The notes under the pieces: model-generated
Database searches by the model: none
What the model was told of the DNA's origin: nothing
What the model saw: the letters and a program-made list of their open reading frames with translations, nothing else
Shown: positions 60,878 through 64,000 of the stretch, piece by piece
How the letters are laid out: each line of letters opens with the position of its first letter
Position numbering within the stretch: position 1 is the first letter of the stretch
Source of the DNA: Hybos culiciformis
Lineage: Eukaryota; Arthropoda; Insecta; Diptera; Hybotidae
Reading direction: 5' to 3'
DNA length: 64,000 nt
Assembly: GCA_964007475.1 (NCBI GenBank)
Contig: OZ023273.1
Location: 105,894,485-105,958,484 of the forward strand
Position numbers and translations under genes: made by a program

Positions 60878-61535
60878 ATAAAAAATATTTTTTTTTTTTT
60901 TTTTAATCCACATTCGAAAGTTTTATTAACATTTACAGATATTTTCCAAGTCCAATTAGCTTTGTTTTTATTTACATTTTATTATTATTTTTTTATTTTT
61001 TATTTTACTACCAGCAATTTGTGCAAAATTTATTGCTTCAAATATTGTGCTGTGAAAATTAACCAATTTTTTTGGAAAAAATATTTTTTAACACTTTTGC
61101 TTGTAAAATTTTTTTTCGGGTTTGTTTCTTTTATTTTAATTTATTTAGTCATGAAAATCAAATTAATGAATTGAAAACTAACAAATAATAAACTTTTTAT
61201 TATATATGAGAGAATTCTGATTGTATAGTACGTATAAATATTTAAATTTATAGAAAATATGAATATAAAATTTTGAAAGCAATAATGTATATATGGGTAT
61301 ATTGTACATTTGGAAATAAAAGACCAATTTATAGTTTTATAATAATTGCATTTGTACTTAGCATTATTAGGTTCATGGGTAATATTGAATATACAACTAT
61401 CTTTAAGTAAGAAATACAATAGAACAATTTTTATTTTGTGTTTCTTACTGAATACTGATTAACACTATTTCGTAATGAATATGGTTGTAATCACAATATG
61501 AACTCACATTACAACCTAATGACCTTATGACTTGC

Positions 61536-61681
61536 GCCGCTTTAAGAGAAGTGTAAATGATTACCTACTGACTGTCCCACTTTTTAATCCCGTCTAAATT
61601 TCCTATCCCATTATTAAATCCATACTAATTTAAGTATAAAAGGTATCCCTAGTGATTTAATAACTTTAATAAAAAAAAAGA
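61536..61681 (+). mobile_element. 3' end of a non-LTR retrotransposon, second copy
   Basis: Encodes RRFKRSVNDYLLTVPLFNPV and a stop, followed by the same short 3' UTR and A-run as on the minus strand at 42352-42500. It is severely 5'-truncated. Confidence 0.75.
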
Positions 61682-62277
61682 AAACTACATATTGATAATA
61701 TAAGTATGTTCTGTATTACCAAAATTTCACTAAAAACTTAGAGATATTTTAATTTCATAATTATAACTTAGATTTGATATAAATGTGAGGAGGACGAGCA
61801 AACATATAGAAAATGAAACGCATAGTCCGTTAGTTCTTTCTTGTTTTACGTAAAAGTAATTTTTCATTTTAATCTTAAATGAACATTAGGGGGTTGGACA
61901 TTTGTCCGCGGAACATTTGTCCGCGATTTGTTTTTGTATCGCGGACATAAAAATGACATTTTTCCGCGATTCAAAATGTCTTTTGTCCGCCGCGGACAAA
62001 TAACATTTTCCAAAATGTCATTTGTCCGCGATAAAAATTAATCGCGGACAAATGACATTTTGCAAAATGACATTTGTCCGCTAAAAATCTGAAAAATCAA
62101 TCGCGGACAAATGACATTTTGAAAAATGACATTAGTCCGCTAAAAAGTTAAAAAATCAATCGCGGACAAATGACATTTTGCAAAATGACATTTGTCCGCT
62201 AAAAATTAAAAAAAGCAATCGCGGACAAATGACATTTTGGAAAATGACATATGTCCGCTAAAAATTTGAGGCTAAAG

Positions 62278-62573
62278 TGCAGATGACGTGAACCAATCAG
62301 AATCAGCACAACAAGAGAGGGTGGTGGGGGGCGGCGGGCGGGCGGGTGGACTGGTGGTTGGTCAGTGGGATTTGCGGCGTCAGCCGCAAATCCCACTGAC
62401 CAACCACCAGTCCACCCGCCCGCCCGCCGCCCCCCACCACCCTCTCTTTAAGGGGCAAATCGGGCAAAAAAAAAAAATTGCATATACAAAATGTATGAAC
62501 AATTTGGGGGGACTCTACCCCTCTTCCCTTTTCCAAGCTTCAGACGATTCTGAGTGGTTCACGTAATCTGCAG
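62278..62573. repeat. Nested inverted repeat at the centre of foldback copy 2
   Basis: Outer imperfect arms TGCAGATGACGTGAACCAAT and ATTGGTTCACGT-like complement (GAGTGGTTCACGTAATCTGC) enclose the GC-rich hairpin and a non-palindromic segment (62449-62545). The palindrome words of the host element stop on both sides. Confidence 0.75.
62313..62448. repeat. Perfect 66-bp GC-rich hairpin with 4-nt loop
   Basis: Arms 62313-62378 and 62383-62448 are exact complements around loop GTCA. About 71% GC in an AT-rich region. The arm has G-runs (GGGGGGCGGCGGGCGGGCGG) that fit a G-quadruplex pattern, present on both strands. Confidence 0.92.
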
Positions 62574-63025
62574 TATCTCCAAAATTGAAAAATCAATCGC
62601 GGACAAATGACATTTTGCAAAATGACATTTGTCCGCTAAAAAAACTGAAAAATCAATCGCGGACAAATGACATTTTGCAAAATGACATTTGTCCGCTAAA
62701 AATTAAAAATTTCAATCGCGGACAAATGACATTTTGCAAAATGACATTTGTCCGCTAAAAATTCGAAAAATCAATCGCGGACAAATGACATTTTGCAAAA
62801 TGACATTTGTCCGCTAAAGTTAGAAAATTCAATCGCGGACAAATGTCATTTTGCAAAATCTCATTTGTCCGCTAATTTTGGGACATTTGTCCGCGGCGGA
62901 CAAATGTCATTTTACAATCGCGGACAAATGACATTTTGCAAAATGACATTTGTCCGCGAAGTTTTCCATACAAATTTCATCGCGGACAAATGTCCCGCGG
63001 ACAAATGTCACGGCGCCGAACATTA

Positions 63026-63651
63026 TACCTCGTGATATTCTAGGTAAATGTATACCCCAAATCACAAACGTATTCACAGAAGGATATTAAGATACATGAT
63101 AATGAATATGAAATATACATACATCTAATGACACAATGGCCCTTAAATATCTGTGAGGCGAACGAGCGAACATATAGATAGAGCATTAGAATTATATTTT
63201 TTATTATATTTAAAAAAAAAAATTGATGTGAAAATAATTCGATTAAACATCTTAAGAACATGACTTTGTTCGATTCATTGATTCCTGGAAAAATACCGTT
63301 TTATACAGCGAAAATTTATAAATTTTTTTCTAACTCATATTCTTAATATATAAGTTTGTATTTTGAAATAAATGGGTATACACTGTACACGTTTAATAAC
63401 GAAATAAAAGTTATGCTCAACATTATGAAACAGGTGATCTTTTATCCAGTTAATTGAGTTGTTAAATTTTCTTTTGAATTTAAAAACCGTAGATTAGTGG
63501 TTTTTTCAACTTTGGTTCAAAATTTAACATTTTTACTTTACAATCCTAAACCCAATCAGTTGTTATTTAAAAATATTTAAATAATTCAAGTTGTACTAAA
63601 AAAACAGATTCAAATCTATTTTATTTATCTACATATACATATTTATATTGT
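63026..63651. other. Spacer before the tektin gene
   Basis: AT-rich 3' flank of the tektin gene. Nothing else is recognised. Confidence 0.45.
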
Positions 63652-64000
63652 TCATACATAACCACTTAATGCACTCACTGAGGGAAATTGTGCTCTTATA
63701 AGCATACATCGTTCTCTATCCACCATCAATGTTCGTCTTTTCATCATTATTTCTGTTTCTAAATCACCACGTGTCTTAATTAAAGAATTCTTCAGTACCT
63801 CTGTTCGGTTTAATATTCCTAACAAATTAGTAATTTCATCCTGTATAACTTCAACTTCTTTTACCAATCCCGCTTGTGCTTGATCACGACAATTCTCAAC
63901 ATTGGGTCTTTCTAGCCTATTATCTAGGCGAGTTTGAACAACTTTCATAGCATAATCAAGTCCCCGGATACTTTTATTAAGCTTATCAATTCTGATTTCG
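63652..64000 (-). CDS. Tektin, C-terminal part (runs off the window)
   Basis: The frame is open to the window edge, so the Met at 63948 is internal. It reads LNKSIRGLDYAMKVVQTRLD, then the tektin family signature in the form RPNVENCRDQAQAGL (usual form RPNVELCRD), then a coiled-coil stretch and DRERCMLIRAQFP before the stop. Tektins are filaments inside axonemal doublet microtubules of cilia and sperm flagella, so sperm or ciliated-neuron expression is likely. About 115 C-terminal residues are present of a family usually near 400. The subtype is not determined. Confidence 0.92.
   Translation of the reverse strand, partial: EIRIDKLNKSIRGLDYAMKVVQTRLDNRLERPNVENCRDQAQAGLVKEVEVIQDEITNLLGILNRTEVLKNSLIKTRGDLETEIMMKRRTLMVDRERCMLIRAQFPSVSALSGYV

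Larger units (their letters stand above)
61889..63017. mobile_element. Foldback element, CGCGGACAAATG word family, copy 2 (1129 bp)
   Basis: Bounded by GGGGGTTGGACATTTGTCC and GGACAAATGTCACGGCGCC, the reverse of copy 1. A perfect 8-bp target duplication GAACATTA lies at 61881-61888 and 63018-63025. The interior is an array of near-perfect palindromes of about 40 bp (TCGCGGACAAATGACATTTT and its complement), roughly four on the left and five on the right of a centre that carries a separate GC-rich hairpin. Frames across it are repeat artefacts. Confidence 0.9.

Noticed and set aside
60574..61174. Frames of 89 and 131 codons
   Set aside because: The first spans a short inverted-repeat element and the second is Phe-rich translation of T-runs. 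Neither shows a domain.
62288..62566. Overlapping open frames on both strands rich in Gly, Pro and Arg
   Set aside because: They are produced by the perfect GC-rich hairpin, so both strands read alike. There is no start context and no family similarity.
61889..63017. Regularly spaced repeats resembling a CRISPR array
   Set aside because: The units are palindromes with short AT spacers inside an element with its own ends and an 8-bp target duplication, and the genome is eukaryotic.

Overview
The window is a very AT-rich animal nuclear sequence, almost certainly from an insect and most likely a fly (Diptera). The evidence is the spliced genes with short exons, a minus-strand perilipin gene that closely resembles fly Lsd-1, a tektin, an intact Ty1/copia element primed by initiator tRNA-Met, Jockey-type retroelement debris, and many cut-and-paste DNA transposon relics. 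A run of exactly 200 N (46669-46868) is an assembly gap.

Layout. 1-6.1 kb is non-coding with transposon relics. 6.1-45.0 kb holds a plus-strand tandem array of Na+/K+-ATPase beta-subunit-like genes (nervana family): seven with open ectodomain exons, one pseudogene and one small fragment. 45.6-47.0 kb is Lsd-1 on the minus strand, broken by the gap. 47-63.6 kb is intergenic DNA with repeats. 63.65-64.0 kb is the C-terminal exon of a tektin on the minus strand.

The main observation is the shape of the beta-like genes. Six have two exons: a 67-nt first exon encoding only a start Met, a few polar or basic residues and a hydrophobic run, then a phase-1 intron, then one large exon carrying the whole beta ectodomain with six conserved cysteines. 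The cytoplasmic tail and ordinary single-pass membrane anchor of a beta subunit are absent. The proteins are therefore predicted to be secreted, or at most held by a minimal signal anchor. Upstream of each first exon lies a shared block (TGATAA GATA-factor core, often followed by a TATTTAA box), so the copies were duplicated with their promoters. Genes 7 and 8 are a recent segmental duplication. Comparing the two units gives empty sites that prove several insertions to the base: a 4.57-kb copia, a 3.59-kb TA-flanked element and a 349-bp palindromic element.

The second theme is a set of foldback-type elements built from short CpG-containing words repeated in both orientations (cores CGCGGACAAATG, CGCGGTTATGACA, ACGAATTATCACAT, TTCACCGTATGAG). 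They share GG-starting ends, and two families have 8-9 bp target duplications. One of them (61889-63017) carries a perfect 66-bp GC-rich hairpin at its centre.
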